Counted from the first letter of the stretch, positions 39,647-49,209 are shown. The stretch is DNA of 64,000 nucleotides from Mucilaginibacter glaciei (GCF_014773245.1 NZ_JACWMX010000001.1:62001-126000), one strand, 5' to 3'. Numbers and translations: made by a program. Notes: generated by a model not told the origin, from the sequence alone.

Positions 39647-42220
39647 TTAGAATTTATAACCTAATGATAGGTAGCTGATTGATCCTTCTTTGGAGTAACC
39701 TTTAGAAAACTGGATAGAAACCAGGTTAGCGGGGATGAGATACACACCAAAACCATAGCCATCATGCCATTGGGACGACGACTCATTGGGCACCCAAACG
39801 CGGCCGATATCGTTAAAGCCCAAAACACCGAAAGATCCCGGGAAAAGGTAGGAGTTAAAATCGAGTATCTTTAAACGCAGTTCGATGTCGTTATAGGCCA
39901 TTGTTTTACCGGTAAACCGGCCTGTATGAAAACCGCGCAAGTTATTAATACCGCCTAATTTTAATTGCTGGTAGTAAGCCGCACCGCCAACGGTGGTAGC
40001 CAGGCCGGTACGATTAGCAATGGTGAATACCGAATCGCGATCGGGGTTCAGGTAAAAGGTGAATTCAGATAGTAATTGCCCAAAACGGTCATCGCCTTTG
40101 TTTAGTTGCTGCAGCGTTGTTAAGGTGGTATGCCAATAAACACCTTTAACGGTTCGGGCCGAATGGTTACGAGTGTCATAATCTGCCCCGGCCACTATCC
40201 CTGCAAATCCATTGGTCGAAAATACATCTTGTTGTGGGTTGGCAATATTGTAAGCGTTCAAAAATTTAGTATCGTTATTACCCTGGCTGCTGTGATAATA
40301 CTGGGCCACTATACCCGCATTTAATTTAAGGTTGCTGTACGTATGCGATATCCTTACGTCGGCTGTTACAAGGTCATACCGGTTCCGGTAATATTCTATT
40401 TCGCGGTTACCCTTGTCTATAAATTCACTTTCGTTACCGAGGCCGAAAAAGTTAATCACGTTGTTAGGCCCGCGCGAAAGCAGGTTTATCTTCAGATCGT
40501 TATTACCAACGGCTTTTTTATACTCACCGGCATAGGTGATCAGGAACGAGTGGCGGGCCAGTGAATAATCAACCAAAAATTCGTGGCGGTAATCAAACGG
40601 TTCTTTGCGGAAACCGTGTTTGGTGTATGAAAACCCGCCGATGACCGATACGCCGTAATCATTGTTATACCCGCCCGATACAATTGGTTCGAAGCGGTCA
40701 AAACGGTAACTGTTCTTATCGTAATCGTTAACAGTTGTATCTGTTGATAACCTCAATTTCGCTTCGGAGCGTGCCGGCAGGATGTTCTTTTTATCAGATC
40801 GGTCGTAGATGTAAAGATTTGCTTTATTGTTTACGGTTGGTGCTACTGAAAACGAATCTACGCCGTCGCCGCCGATCATCCGCACTTTTATTTTTGATTT
40901 TCCATCGCCATAAACCTTAAAAATATCCTTGCCGTCAAAACCGTATAGCCTCACTTCCTGCGTAACAGCAGGGTCAAACACGCGATGGTAGAGCACCTGT
41001 TCCAGACTGTCATTTTTTGAGATCTTATTGATCGTGATGGCTATATGTCCGCCCTCATCTTCTTTAATATCAAAATTTTCCTTCTTATCAGTCATGGGTA
41101 CCTCTACAATCTGCGCCAGGAAGCGGTAATATTCAATGGCCTGGGTAGTCATATTGTCCCGGCGGGCCTCCATGGTTTGGATAAGTTTCCTGGCCGAAAG
41201 CTCGTAAATATCTACCGGCAGGCGCTTAAAGGCATCTTCGATAACCTGGTTTGTCAGGTGAGCCTGTACATAAACAATCTGCTCTTTCCAGTCATTCTCA
41301 TCCAACCTATTCAAGAAGTAACGGTCAAAATACTGGCCGCCAATATTCCATGCGTTTATGTCACGTATTTTAGCTTCATAGGGCTGGAAGCGGGCTTTTA
41401 ACCACTGATGCGAAACGATATAAGGAAAAATCCCGGATGTTTTGTAGTAAACCTGGTCGCGGTCGCGGGGGATGGGGGAATACAAAGTGCTCTTGTTCTT
41501 TTTGTCCTTATCCTTATCCCAACGCCACTGATCGTCGTGGCGGTCCCAGTCGCCTAATATCATATCCAGCAGCCGGGCGCGTAGAATTACCTTTTCATCA
41601 ACCTTAACATCGTTATCACCGCGCAGCTTCTCCTGTACTTTTTTGGTGTTATCAGTTTTGTCAGATTCCAGAGGTTCGCGTTCTTCAAAAAGAAAAACAT
41701 TGTTTGCGTAATCCTTCCGGTATTCACCCAAAGCAGGGTCGTCCGGAATGTAAACGATCTCGGGGTTTGAGTGCAGGATACCTACCGCATCGGCCAGCGG
41801 CGGTACCGTTAATGAGGCAAAAGGATTGGCTGTTGATACCTGGTCCTGCAAAATATCTTTGGCTACTGTTTTGCGCAGGTTGGCCGGGAGTTTCCGTTCG
41901 GGATATTTTTGTACAGTACGCAATACCCATTCCTGGCCCGAGGGATCGCGCAGCCGTAAAGACCTGGTTTGCATGCCGCCCCCGGTTTGTAAAATGGTTA
42001 AGCCTCCCTTTTCCTTTTGCAAATGAAAAACGCGCAACTTAACAGGTACAGCCCAAAGCTTACGGTAATTTTCGCCAAAGAGGGTGCGGTGCAGCTTACT
42101 TACCTTATTGTATTGCGGTTCAATAGCTATTGTAATACTGTCGTTTTTAACAGTTTGCGCTGTAGCACGTACCCCGGTTAAAATCAGTGTCAGGATAAAC
42201 AGGGCAGTTAGGAGCTTCAT
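39647..42220 (-). CDS. BamA/TamA-family outer-membrane protein with kinase-like N-terminal region
   Basis: An 857-residue exported protein from the ATG at 42220, where the signal peptide begins (MKLLTALFILTLILTGVRATAQ). The C-terminal 340 residues are a BamA/TamA-type (surface antigen) barrel, with GINNLRGFHTGRFTGKTMAY and a terminal Phe. The N-terminal 450 residues are not POTRA-like. They contain LRLRDPSGQEWVLRTVQKYP and LLDMILGDWDRHDDQWRW followed by SPIPRDRDQVYY, a pattern like the catalytic Asp and metal-binding Asp of atypical kinases (Fam20C/CotH/HipA type). That kinship is inference. Signal, barrel and motif are visible; activity is unknown. Confidence 0.82.
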   Translation of the reverse strand: MKLLTALFILTLILTGVRATAQTVKNDSITIAIEPQYNKVSKLHRTLFGENYRKLWAVPVKLRVFHLQKEKGGLTILQTGGGMQTRSLRLRDPSGQEWVLRTVQKYPERKLPANLRKTVAKDILQDQVSTANPFASLTVPPLADAVGILHSNPEIVYIPDDPALGEYRKDYANNVFLFEEREPLESDKTDNTKKVQEKLRGDNDVKVDEKVILRARLLDMILGDWDRHDDQWRWDKDKDKKNKSTLYSPIPRDRDQVYYKTSGIFPYIVSHQWLKARFQPYEAKIRDINAWNIGGQYFDRYFLNRLDENDWKEQIVYVQAHLTNQVIEDAFKRLPVDIYELSARKLIQTMEARRDNMTTQAIEYYRFLAQIVEVPMTDKKENFDIKEDEGGHIAITINKISKNDSLEQVLYHRVFDPAVTQEVRLYGFDGKDIFKVYGDGKSKIKVRMIGGDGVDSFSVAPTVNNKANLYIYDRSDKKNILPARSEAKLRLSTDTTVNDYDKNSYRFDRFEPIVSGGYNNDYGVSVIGGFSYTKHGFRKEPFDYRHEFLVDYSLARHSFLITYAGEYKKAVGNNDLKINLLSRGPNNVINFFGLGNESEFIDKGNREIEYYRNRYDLVTADVRISHTYSNLKLNAGIVAQYYHSSQGNNDTKFLNAYNIANPQQDVFSTNGFAGIVAGADYDTRNHSARTVKGVYWHTTLTTLQQLNKGDDRFGQLLSEFTFYLNPDRDSVFTIANRTGLATTVGGAAYYQQLKLGGINNLRGFHTGRFTGKTMAYNDIELRLKILDFNSYLFPGSFGVLGFNDIGRVWVPNESSSQWHDGYGFGVYLIPANLVSIQFSKGYSKEGSISYLSLGYKF

Positions 42221-42286
42221 GTATAAATAATGTTGGGGCAATTTTAAGAAATGTTAATTTCCTGTTTAATACTGCATTAACTAACA

Positions 42287-42294
42287 CAAAGATA
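42287..42294 (-). promoter_or_regulatory. -7 element for the BamA-type gene
   Basis: On the minus strand TATCTTTG matches TAnnTTTG, about 67 bp upstream of the start codon. No clear TTTG -33 element was found at the usual distance. Confidence 0.5.
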
Positions 42295-42347
42295 CTTTGT
42301 TTAGCTGATATCTAAATTTGCCATTCTTCTACCGATCAGCTCTAATT

Positions 42348-43268
42348 TTACATAAAACTATCTGCTTCGTGATAAGCCTTTATCAGGGCCAGTTCGCCCT
42401 CTTTGCCTTTGCCGGCGTTGCCATGCTCCATGCCTATTACGCCTTTGTAACCTTTAGCGTAAATGTGTTTAAAGATGTTTTTATAATTGACTTCGCCGGT
42501 GCCGGGTTCGTTGCGGCCGGGGTTGTCGCCTATCTGGTAGTAACCTATTTCATCAATCACCAGGTTTAGTGTAGGGATAATATTACCCTGGTTGCGCTGC
42601 ACGTGATACATATCATATAGTATTTTGCAGGAGGGGCTGCCTACCGCTTTACAGATCGAGTAAGCCTGGTCAGGCGTTCGCAGGAACAGGTCGGGGTTAT
42701 CACTTAGCGGCTCTAAAACCATCACAATACCATGGGGCTCTAAGACGGCTGTCCCTTTTTTAATCGCCTCAATTACATTACCGGTTTGTACACCTATAGG
42801 AAGCTTACGGTCAAAATCGCCAGGTACAACAGTTACCAGTTTGCTGTTAATGCGTTTAGCCACCTCGACAGCCTGCTGGCACGATGCTATAAATTTTTCA
42901 ACAATATCGGCCTTGCCCGATGCCAGCATGTTGCCGTCATTGCTTAGACCAGGCTGTACAAATACGCCCATTGCCATACCCAATTTGGCAAGTGTATCAG
43001 CAATCTTTTTTTGTTGATCAGAAGTTCGGGAAGCCATCCCGTTATCCTCAATAGCACGGAAACCCTGGTCGTAAGCAAATTTGATCTGCTCTACAAAGTC
43101 GTCGCCGGCATGGTTTTTAAACATACCATCGTGTACGCCATAGTTGAGGTTAAAAGGTTTGCCTGCGGCAGATAAAGAAGTTTCAGCCGCGCGTGCCTTT
43201 AGCATACTACCTGTAAGTAACGATGCGCCTGCAAATGCCCAGCTTTGAACAAATTTTCTGCGTTTCAT
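42348..43268 (-). CDS. Hydroxypyruvate isomerase-like TIM-barrel protein with export signal
   Basis: A 306-residue xylose-isomerase-like TIM barrel, started at the ATG of MKRRKFVQSWAFAGASLLTG, which begins an export signal (twin-Arg-like KRR, hydrophobic core, ARA). Active-site segments visible: MVLEPLSDNPDLF, KILYDMYHVQRNQGN, YYQIGDNPGRNEPGTGEVNY and IGMEHG, i.e. the metal-binding Glu/Asp/His/Glu set of the Hyi family. Similar exported sugar-isomerase-like proteins are common in Bacteroidota carbohydrate use; substrate unknown. Monocistronic. Confidence 0.9.
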   Translation of the reverse strand: MKRRKFVQSWAFAGASLLTGSMLKARAAETSLSAAGKPFNLNYGVHDGMFKNHAGDDFVEQIKFAYDQGFRAIEDNGMASRTSDQQKKIADTLAKLGMAMGVFVQPGLSNDGNMLASGKADIVEKFIASCQQAVEVAKRINSKLVTVVPGDFDRKLPIGVQTGNVIEAIKKGTAVLEPHGIVMVLEPLSDNPDLFLRTPDQAYSICKAVGSPSCKILYDMYHVQRNQGNIIPTLNLVIDEIGYYQIGDNPGRNEPGTGEVNYKNIFKHIYAKGYKGVIGMEHGNAGKGKEGELALIKAYHEADSFM

Positions 43269-43345
43269 AATTGGATGGATTAAATGATTGGCAAGATAAC
43301 CTAATACTGCCATTTTATGAAGTTAAAATTGAGAGCCATAAGCTA

Positions 43346-44299
43346 TCAGTCCCGAAAGTTTTGTGTAATCATCAGCCCATAAATGCCGCCGTCAACAATA
43401 CCTATGCCCAGCCTGCCAAATGCAGGATTGAGAATATTTGCCCTATGCCCCGGCGATTCCATGAGGCCTCTATGGGCTATATTAAGTGTTTGCGCCAGTG
43501 CCAGGTTTTCGCCTGCAGTAAAAAAGTGGATGCCCCCAGTTCTTATTCGTTCAAAAGGGTCTATCCCTTCAGGCGTGTAGTGCGAAAAGTAGCTCCTTGC
43601 AAACATATCTACCGAATGGGCGCGCGCAACTACGGCTATTTCCGGGTCGGCTTTAAGTGTCTTTAGCTCTCTTTTAGTGCGCTCCCTGTTCACCTTCACC
43701 AGCATTTCAGCTTCCAGGTCGGTACGCACCTTTGGGTTCAATACCCTAAAGGGAAGTTCGGCAGGTGTTTCACTAACTTCTGCATCTGTTTTAGGCAGTA
43801 GCCTCGTTAACGGTTTACTTAAAATGGGCGAGAGCTTATCCTCCAGCCAGCCTATTTTGGGTTTTAACCGTTCGGCTATTTCGCTGTCGCGGGTTTCTTT
43901 TGATAGTTCGTTGTTGAAAGGCATCAGCAATAATAATCCACCAATAAGCGCCATCCAGATCAAACCCTTCACTAACCCTGGCAATATGCCGGCAATCTTG
44001 TTCAGCAAAGAATCATGTACCCTTTCTGACACTTGCCGTAAAATTGCTGAACTTAACAGATCAAATAACAGTTTAAACAGCAGTATAGCAAAAAGGACCG
44101 ACAGTGGTGCCGCCCAAATTCCTGTAGCCGGTGCAAAGCGGGTAAGCAAACCGCTAAAAAAACTGTTAGTGGTAAAGGCGAAGAATAATGTACCGCACCA
44201 TGCTATAAGCCCTAAAGCTGCCAGTACAAATCCATGCCGGCAGCTATCCCAAACGCAAAAAAATAATATAGCTATCAGTAGCAGGTCTGTGTAGTTCAT
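43346..44299 (-). CDS. CvpA-like membrane domain fused to a CAP (SCP/PR-1) domain
   Basis: A 317-residue protein. Residues 1-165 hold four transmembrane helices of CvpA type (DLLLIAILFFCVWDSCRHGF start). After a linker, residues 195-317 are a CAP domain with the conserved His and Glu sites (ARAHSVDMF, FFTAGENLALA, SPGHRANILNPAF, GIYGLMITQNF). CAP domains are usually secreted, so the domain should face the periplasm. Function unknown; CvpA is linked to colicin V production and envelope homeostasis. Possibly peptidoglycan- or lipid-associated (inference). Confidence 0.88.
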   Translation of the reverse strand: MNYTDLLLIAILFFCVWDSCRHGFVLAALGLIAWCGTLFFAFTTNSFFSGLLTRFAPATGIWAAPLSVLFAILLFKLLFDLLSSAILRQVSERVHDSLLNKIAGILPGLVKGLIWMALIGGLLLLMPFNNELSKETRDSEIAERLKPKIGWLEDKLSPILSKPLTRLLPKTDAEVSETPAELPFRVLNPKVRTDLEAEMLVKVNRERTKRELKTLKADPEIAVVARAHSVDMFARSYFSHYTPEGIDPFERIRTGGIHFFTAGENLALAQTLNIAHRGLMESPGHRANILNPAFGRLGIGIVDGGIYGLMITQNFRD

Positions 44300-44361
44300 T
44301 AACCTTAAAAATAGGTTTTTCTATCAGAATCTTACTGATTTAACGCTGAAAAGCTGATATT

Positions 44362-44727
44362 CTATTTGCTAAACTCGCCAAAGTGCCATAGGATGCCTGA
44401 TGGATCATGCACAAAACATTCGCGGCCCCAATCGTATGTTTTAACAGGGGTGAGCCTTGCTCCATCATATTTAGCAGGGAGATTTAACTCGGATAGTTCC
44501 TTCCAGTAGCGATCAACATCGTCAACCTCTAAAAAGACCATGGTATTGTCCACCCAGTCTTTTACATAAGCGTCCTGCAGGTAAAACGAGATGTTTCCCG
44601 TTTTAAAAACCGACATGCCCGGGCCTAAAGTGGTTTCATCAAAACCCATATCGTGGTAAAACCGGCGGGAAGTGTCAAAATCCTTGGCGCCAATAAATGG
44701 CCGGATAGATATAGCCTTATGTTCCAT
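44362..44727 (-). CDS. VOC-superfamily (glyoxalase/bleomycin-resistance-like) protein
   Basis: A 121-residue single-unit VOC protein: ISIRPFIGAKDFDTSRRFYH opening, MVFLEVDDVDRYWKEL, and the C-terminal GRECFVHDPSGILWHFGEF. Only some metal ligands of glyoxalase I can be placed, so the activity is open. Stand-alone gene. Confidence 0.85.
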   Translation of the reverse strand: MEHKAISIRPFIGAKDFDTSRRFYHDMGFDETTLGPGMSVFKTGNISFYLQDAYVKDWVDNTMVFLEVDDVDRYWKELSELNLPAKYDGARLTPVKTYDWGRECFVHDPSGILWHFGEFSK

Positions 44728-44781
44728 GCTCTTGTATTAAGTTTATCACCGGTGGTGTACTCAAAGCTACGGGTATAGTTT

Positions 44782-45036
44782 TTAATAGACAAAAGTCTTT
44801 TTAGCCAGATCCTCGATAACCTGTTGGCGGTTCTTGTTCTCTATCAACATTAAAAACTCAATAGAGCTGCCCTCAGCACCGCAACCAAAGCATTTAAACT
44901 GGTTGCTGTGCGGGATAATCATTAATGACGTGGTTTCATCTGTGTGAAAGGGGCAGCGGCCTTTAAGGGCTTTGCGGCTTTGTTGCAACAATACGTGTTT
45001 GGAAGCGATATCAACCAGGTTCAATTCGTTATACAT
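44782..45036 (-). CDS. Stand-alone CHC2 zinc-finger protein (DnaG N-terminal-like)
   Basis: An 84-residue protein consisting of the CHC2 zinc finger found at the N-terminus of DnaG primases: RCPFHTDETTSL (Cys28, His31) and FKCFGCGAEGSSIEFLM (Cys49, Cys52), with flanking helices. No primase catalytic domain follows; the next gene on this strand is a VOC protein, so the gene is not a cut dnaG. Isolated CHC2 proteins are seen near mobile elements and in some genomes as unknown genes. A perfect 13-bp palindrome overlaps its promoter and start codon. Confidence 0.85.
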   Translation of the reverse strand: MYNELNLVDIASKHVLLQQSRKALKGRCPFHTDETTSLMIIPHSNQFKCFGCGAEGSSIEFLMLIENKNRQQVIEDLAKKTFVY

Positions 45037-45071
45037 AGCTTTATATGGGGCCGCAAAAATATAAAGCTATG
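45034..45071 (-). promoter_or_regulatory. Promoter with overlapping 13-bp palindrome for the CHC2 gene
   Basis: CATAGCTTTATAT (45034-45046) and ATATAAAGCTATG (45059-45071) are perfect inverted repeats with a 12-bp spacer. The left arm holds the start codon. On the minus strand TATTTTTG (45054-45061) matches TAnnTTTG, and TTG at 45081-45083 lies 19 bp upstream as -33. The palindrome therefore covers the promoter and may be an operator. Alternatively a hairpin could mask the start codon if transcription begins further upstream. Confidence 0.6.
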
Positions 45072-45202
45072 CTTGTTTTACAATAAGAGTTTAGTCATTT
45101 TATGGGCCGGCGGTGGAATAGTTTTCAAGACCGAAAACCATCTGCTTCAAAGCATTGCAAACCAAATATTTACGATTCAATAACTTATAAAATAAATTAA
45201 CG

Positions 45203-48200
45203 TTAAATGATGTGGTGCGACTCGCTTACCTCTTTAAAAGAATGATTTTTATAAAGCAACCGCATCATAGATGGCAGCACGATCAGTAAAAGGGGAAGGG
45301 CTGATAAAAAGCCGCCGATAACTGCAATTGCCAGTGGCTGGTGTAGTTGCGCACCCGCCCCAATGCCCAATGCCAGCGGCATCAAAGCAATTATCGCCCC
45401 AAGGGCCGTCATCAGCTTAGGGCGTAACCTGGTCGATATGGAATAAACGATAGCATCATCGGTAGAACTTACGCGTGCGCTCTCCTTAAACTGCCAAAAA
45501 GTGAAGATGGCATTTTCGCCGATGATGCCCACTATCATGATCAAGCCGGTATAGCTACCGACGTTTAAGGGCGTATTGGTAATAAATAAAGCCAGTAAAC
45601 TGCCGCCAATACCTAATACCGCAACCACTAATATCAAAAGTGCTATCCTAAATTGCCTGAATAGAAAGAGCATAACGCCGAACACCAATAAGCTTGATGT
45701 AATGAGGATCATTAACAACTCTTTAAATGATTGCTGCTGCTCGGCATAAGCACCGCCGTATTCTATATGGTAGCCGGCAGGCAGGTTCATTTTCTGTGCT
45801 ACCGTTTTCTGAATGGCAGGGATTACGCTGCCCAGGTCACCGTTGTCCAGCCGGGCGCTCACTACACCCATGGCCTGTAAGTTTTCGCGCTGTATTTCGG
45901 CATCGCCTGTTTTGATCTCCACATTGGCCAGTTGGGTTATGGGTACTAATTTCCCATCGGGTAAAAACAGGTTTAAATTTTTAATACCGTTTACATTTTG
46001 GGTGCGGTTGCCCGGATAAACCATCCGGATAGCCGATTGCTGTTCTTTCTCAAATAAATTGCCGACGACGGTGCCATCTAAGGCAGCCTGCACCTGGGTT
46101 TGTAAGGCGGCGGGTGTTAAATTAAATTGGGCCAGTTTAGTATAATCGGGCAATATGTTTACCGATGGGCCCGCTATTACAATGCCGTCAAAAACATCGG
46201 CGGTACCCTTTGTTGCGGTAACAATAGCAGCCATTTGCTTTGATAGCTCCTGGAGCTTTAGCTGGTTATCGCCAAAGATCTTAATTTCTATAGGCTGGGT
46301 GGATGTCATCAGGTCGCCCAGCATATCGCCAATTACCTGCCCAAAATCTACCCGCAATGCCGGTTGCGAGGCCTCTATCTGGGTGCGCAGGTCGCTTATA
46401 ACCTCTTCAGAAGTTTTACCATGCTTTTTCTTAAGCTGGATCAGGTAATCGCCGGTATTAGGCTCGGTGATAAAAAACCCCATTTGGGTACCTGTGCGCC
46501 TCGAATATGCGGCTACATCCGGTTCTTTGATAATTAGTTTTTCAATTTCGCGCAGCATGCGGTCTGTTTCTTCAAGAGAGGTGCCCGGGGGCGATGTATA
46601 ATCAAGCACAATGCTCCCCTCGTCCATATCCGGCAGGAAACCTGTGGCCAGTTTACCCGGTATAAAAACCACAACAACCACCAATGCCAGCATAATAATG
46701 ATGCTTAAAACCGGGCGCATAATAAAGTACGATACCCATGCCTGCCGTTTTACTTCATGGGCCTCCTTTTTTTTCTGCAGGGTATTGATTGCCGAATTTT
46801 TGGTGAGCAGCAGATAAATGACCGGCAGGCCTATCCAGGTTACAAAAAATGAACACACCAGCGTAATGATCATGGTATTGGTCATTACTTTGAAATAGGC
46901 ACCTGCTACGCCTGTCATCAGTAAAAAGGGAATAAAAATAACTATGGTACTCACCGACGAGCCGACCATAGCTGGCAACAGGTAGTTAATAGCTTTTTGC
47001 AGCAGGGTTAATGTAGGCTCTTCCGGGTGCTCCTCATGCGTGCGGTGAATTTGCTCTACCACTACAATGGCATCATCGATAATTAGACCTATAGCGGCGG
47101 CTATAGCCCCCAGCGTCATAATATTTAAGGTATAACCTATTGCGTATACCACAATAAGCGTAAGGCCCAGCGTTACGGGGATAGTAATGAGGATGGTAGC
47201 ACTGGCCTTAAGCGACCGGAGGAAGATAATAGCTACAATAATGGCGAGCGCCAAACCTATCCACAAACTATCGCTCACGCTTTTTACCGATTCGTTTACA
47301 AAGTCGGCTTGCACATAGTAAGGTTTTATGGTTACATTTTTAGGCAGGATCTTTTGCAGCGAGGCTATTTTGGCTGTCATCGCTGCAGAGAGCGACACCA
47401 GGTTGGCGTTAGGCTGTTTAATTACGGCTATCAATACCCCGTCATGCCCGTTGGCGTTTATCTTGGTGTATTCTATAGCCGGGTTTACCTGTATATCGGC
47501 TACATCCTTTAAAAATATAATTCGCTTGCGGTTATTGCTGATAATCAGGTTATCCAATTGCTCGCTGGTGTTGACACTCGCATCGGTGACGGTAAGGTAG
47601 AGTAGCTTATAATCTGACAGGTACCCGTTCGATTTGATAAAAGCCGTTTGTGTAAGTGTGTTGGCGATCATATCCGGCGTGAGGCCTAGCGAACTCATTT
47701 TTTGGCGGTTTAAAACCAGCCAGTACTCTTTTGTTTTACCGCCGATAACGCGTATGTCTGACACCCCCTCCACCTGCGACAGGAATGGTTTTACTGTGTA
47801 AGTAGCGAGTTGCTTTAGTTCGATAGGCGATAGACTGTGACTTTCGAGCGTGTAGCCACTTACAGGTAGTATAGACGGGTTCATTTTTTCGACCGTTACA
47901 TTCACCTCTGGCGGGAGCGCGTTTTTGATCTGTGCAATGCGCGATTCAATGCGTTGCTGGCTCAGGTCTACATCGGCATCCCAGTTCATATAGGCAGATA
48001 TTTCGCAGCTGCCGCGGCTGGTGGTGCTGCGCACATAATGCAGATCGGGCACTTGCTTTACCGCGTTCTCCAGAGGTTTGGTTACCGTAACCATCATTTT
48101 ATTTACCGGCTGTAAACCTGCGTCGGCAATGATCTTGATCTTGGGGAAGGTTATCTCGGGGAAAAGGGACGTTTGCAGGCGCGAATAAGAAAAGGCACCG

Positions 48201-48274
48201 CCAAGCAGCATAATAAACAGCAACAGGCTTACCGGCTTTTTATAGTTGATAAAAAAACTGTTGATATTATTCAT
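45203..48274 (-). CDS. RND efflux transporter permease
   Basis: A 1023-residue inner-membrane pump of the AcrB fold with twelve transmembrane helices and two large periplasmic loops (about 30-330 and 540-840). The fourth-helix region has IIDDAIVVVEQIHR, with the two adjacent Asp residues of HAE-1 type pumps and not the DGAVVM of metal pumps. Uses the proton gradient to export drugs or small molecules through a TolC-like channel. Last gene of a minus-strand operon; overlaps the adaptor gene by 8 bp. Confidence 0.96.
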   Translation of the reverse strand: MNNINSFFINYKKPVSLLLFIMLLGGAFSYSRLQTSLFPEITFPKIKIIADAGLQPVNKMMVTVTKPLENAVKQVPDLHYVRSTTSRGSCEISAYMNWDADVDLSQQRIESRIAQIKNALPPEVNVTVEKMNPSILPVSGYTLESHSLSPIELKQLATYTVKPFLSQVEGVSDIRVIGGKTKEYWLVLNRQKMSSLGLTPDMIANTLTQTAFIKSNGYLSDYKLLYLTVTDASVNTSEQLDNLIISNNRKRIIFLKDVADIQVNPAIEYTKINANGHDGVLIAVIKQPNANLVSLSAAMTAKIASLQKILPKNVTIKPYYVQADFVNESVKSVSDSLWIGLALAIIVAIIFLRSLKASATILITIPVTLGLTLIVVYAIGYTLNIMTLGAIAAAIGLIIDDAIVVVEQIHRTHEEHPEEPTLTLLQKAINYLLPAMVGSSVSTIVIFIPFLLMTGVAGAYFKVMTNTMIITLVCSFFVTWIGLPVIYLLLTKNSAINTLQKKKEAHEVKRQAWVSYFIMRPVLSIIIMLALVVVVVFIPGKLATGFLPDMDEGSIVLDYTSPPGTSLEETDRMLREIEKLIIKEPDVAAYSRRTGTQMGFFITEPNTGDYLIQLKKKHGKTSEEVISDLRTQIEASQPALRVDFGQVIGDMLGDLMTSTQPIEIKIFGDNQLKLQELSKQMAAIVTATKGTADVFDGIVIAGPSVNILPDYTKLAQFNLTPAALQTQVQAALDGTVVGNLFEKEQQSAIRMVYPGNRTQNVNGIKNLNLFLPDGKLVPITQLANVEIKTGDAEIQRENLQAMGVVSARLDNGDLGSVIPAIQKTVAQKMNLPAGYHIEYGGAYAEQQQSFKELLMILITSSLLVFGVMLFLFRQFRIALLILVVAVLGIGGSLLALFITNTPLNVGSYTGLIMIVGIIGENAIFTFWQFKESARVSSTDDAIVYSISTRLRPKLMTALGAIIALMPLALGIGAGAQLHQPLAIAVIGGFLSALPLLLIVLPSMMRLLYKNHSFKEVSESHHII

Positions 48275-49208
48275 TTGCTACGATCTTAATTTTTGCGGTA
48301 TCGGCCAAACCATAATTACCAGTTACAGCTACGCGGTCGGTAGGTTTAAATACAGGCGCTAAGATTTCTATTCGTCCGCCCGAGCTGATACCCGTTTTTA
48401 CAGGCGTTTTAACCGCAGTAGAATCGTTGATAAGTTTCATTACCCAAAACTGGTTTTGAGTTTCGTTTGATAACACTGCAGATTTGGGCATTGAGGGTAC
48501 ATTGCTTTTGGCTGTTTTTATGATCAATGCTTTGGCAACCAGGTTTTCCGGGATAGGGTGGGGGCTATTCACCTTTATAACCACTCCCTGCGTTTGCGAA
48601 AGGGTATCGACTGATGGCATTTGCGATGCGATATGACCGGCCAGTTTTTCGCCGTCGGGCAAGGTGAGGGTAAGGTTTTGGTTGTTAGCAATCACGCTGC
48701 GCAATTCATACGGTAACTGTAATACAAAGGCAAAGCTTTCCCTGTCACTTATGATGGCCAGTTGCGCGCCATCCTGCACGTAATCGCCCACCTGGTGTAG
48801 TAGTTGGCTCACATAACCGCTTCGGGATGCGCGGATATAGTTAATACCCGAGAATTTAAAGGTGGTATCTAAAACGTTAATGGTATTGCCAATGCTTTGC
48901 GCCTCCTTGGTTTTTATAGTAAACATGAGCTGGCCTTTTTCAACGTAATGCCCTGGTGATATATTAACCTGTTTGATGTAACCTATGGCATTGGCGCTCA
49001 CATAGTTTTTTTGCAAAAACGTTGATGTGGCGTTCAGCACAATGGTATCAGCCAATGAGCTGTTGCTTATCGTGGTAACGGTAACAGGTGTTTGTGCGGT
49101 AACCTGCGCGTCTTCTTCGGCTGTATCTGCAGCACCCTGCCCGCACGATGATGAAAGTATCAGCAAAGCCAAACAGGCAAAAATCAAGGGAAGTATTTTA
49201 TGTTTCAT
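48267..49208 (-). CDS. RND efflux periplasmic adaptor lipoprotein
   Basis: A 313-residue membrane-fusion protein with a lipobox (LSSSC near residue 22). Lipoyl-like halves GYIKQVNISPGHYVEKGQLM and SRSGYVSQLLHQVGDYVQDG flank a short hairpin, followed by beta-barrel and membrane-proximal domains (KTPVKTGISSGGRIEILAPV). The hairpin is short, as in several Bacteroidota adaptors. One bp separates it from the TolC gene; overlaps the pump gene. Confidence 0.94.
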   Translation of the reverse strand: MKHKILPLIFACLALLILSSSCGQGAADTAEEDAQVTAQTPVTVTTISNSSLADTIVLNATSTFLQKNYVSANAIGYIKQVNISPGHYVEKGQLMFTIKTKEAQSIGNTINVLDTTFKFSGINYIRASRSGYVSQLLHQVGDYVQDGAQLAIISDRESFAFVLQLPYELRSVIANNQNLTLTLPDGEKLAGHIASQMPSVDTLSQTQGVVIKVNSPHPIPENLVAKALIIKTAKSNVPSMPKSAVLSNETQNQFWVMKLINDSTAVKTPVKTGISSGGRIEILAPVFKPTDRVAVTGNYGLADTAKIKIVANE

Positions 49209-49209
49209 C

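Noticed and set aside
45034..45071. RNA thermometer hiding the CHC2 start codon
   Set aside because: The -7 element lies in the spacer and left part of the palindrome, so a transcript from this promoter would probably lack one arm; a DNA operator fits better.
45203..48274. Heavy-metal (CzcA-type) pump
   Set aside because: The fourth-helix motif is IIDDAIVVVE, the HAE-1 pattern, not the DGAVV of metal exporters.
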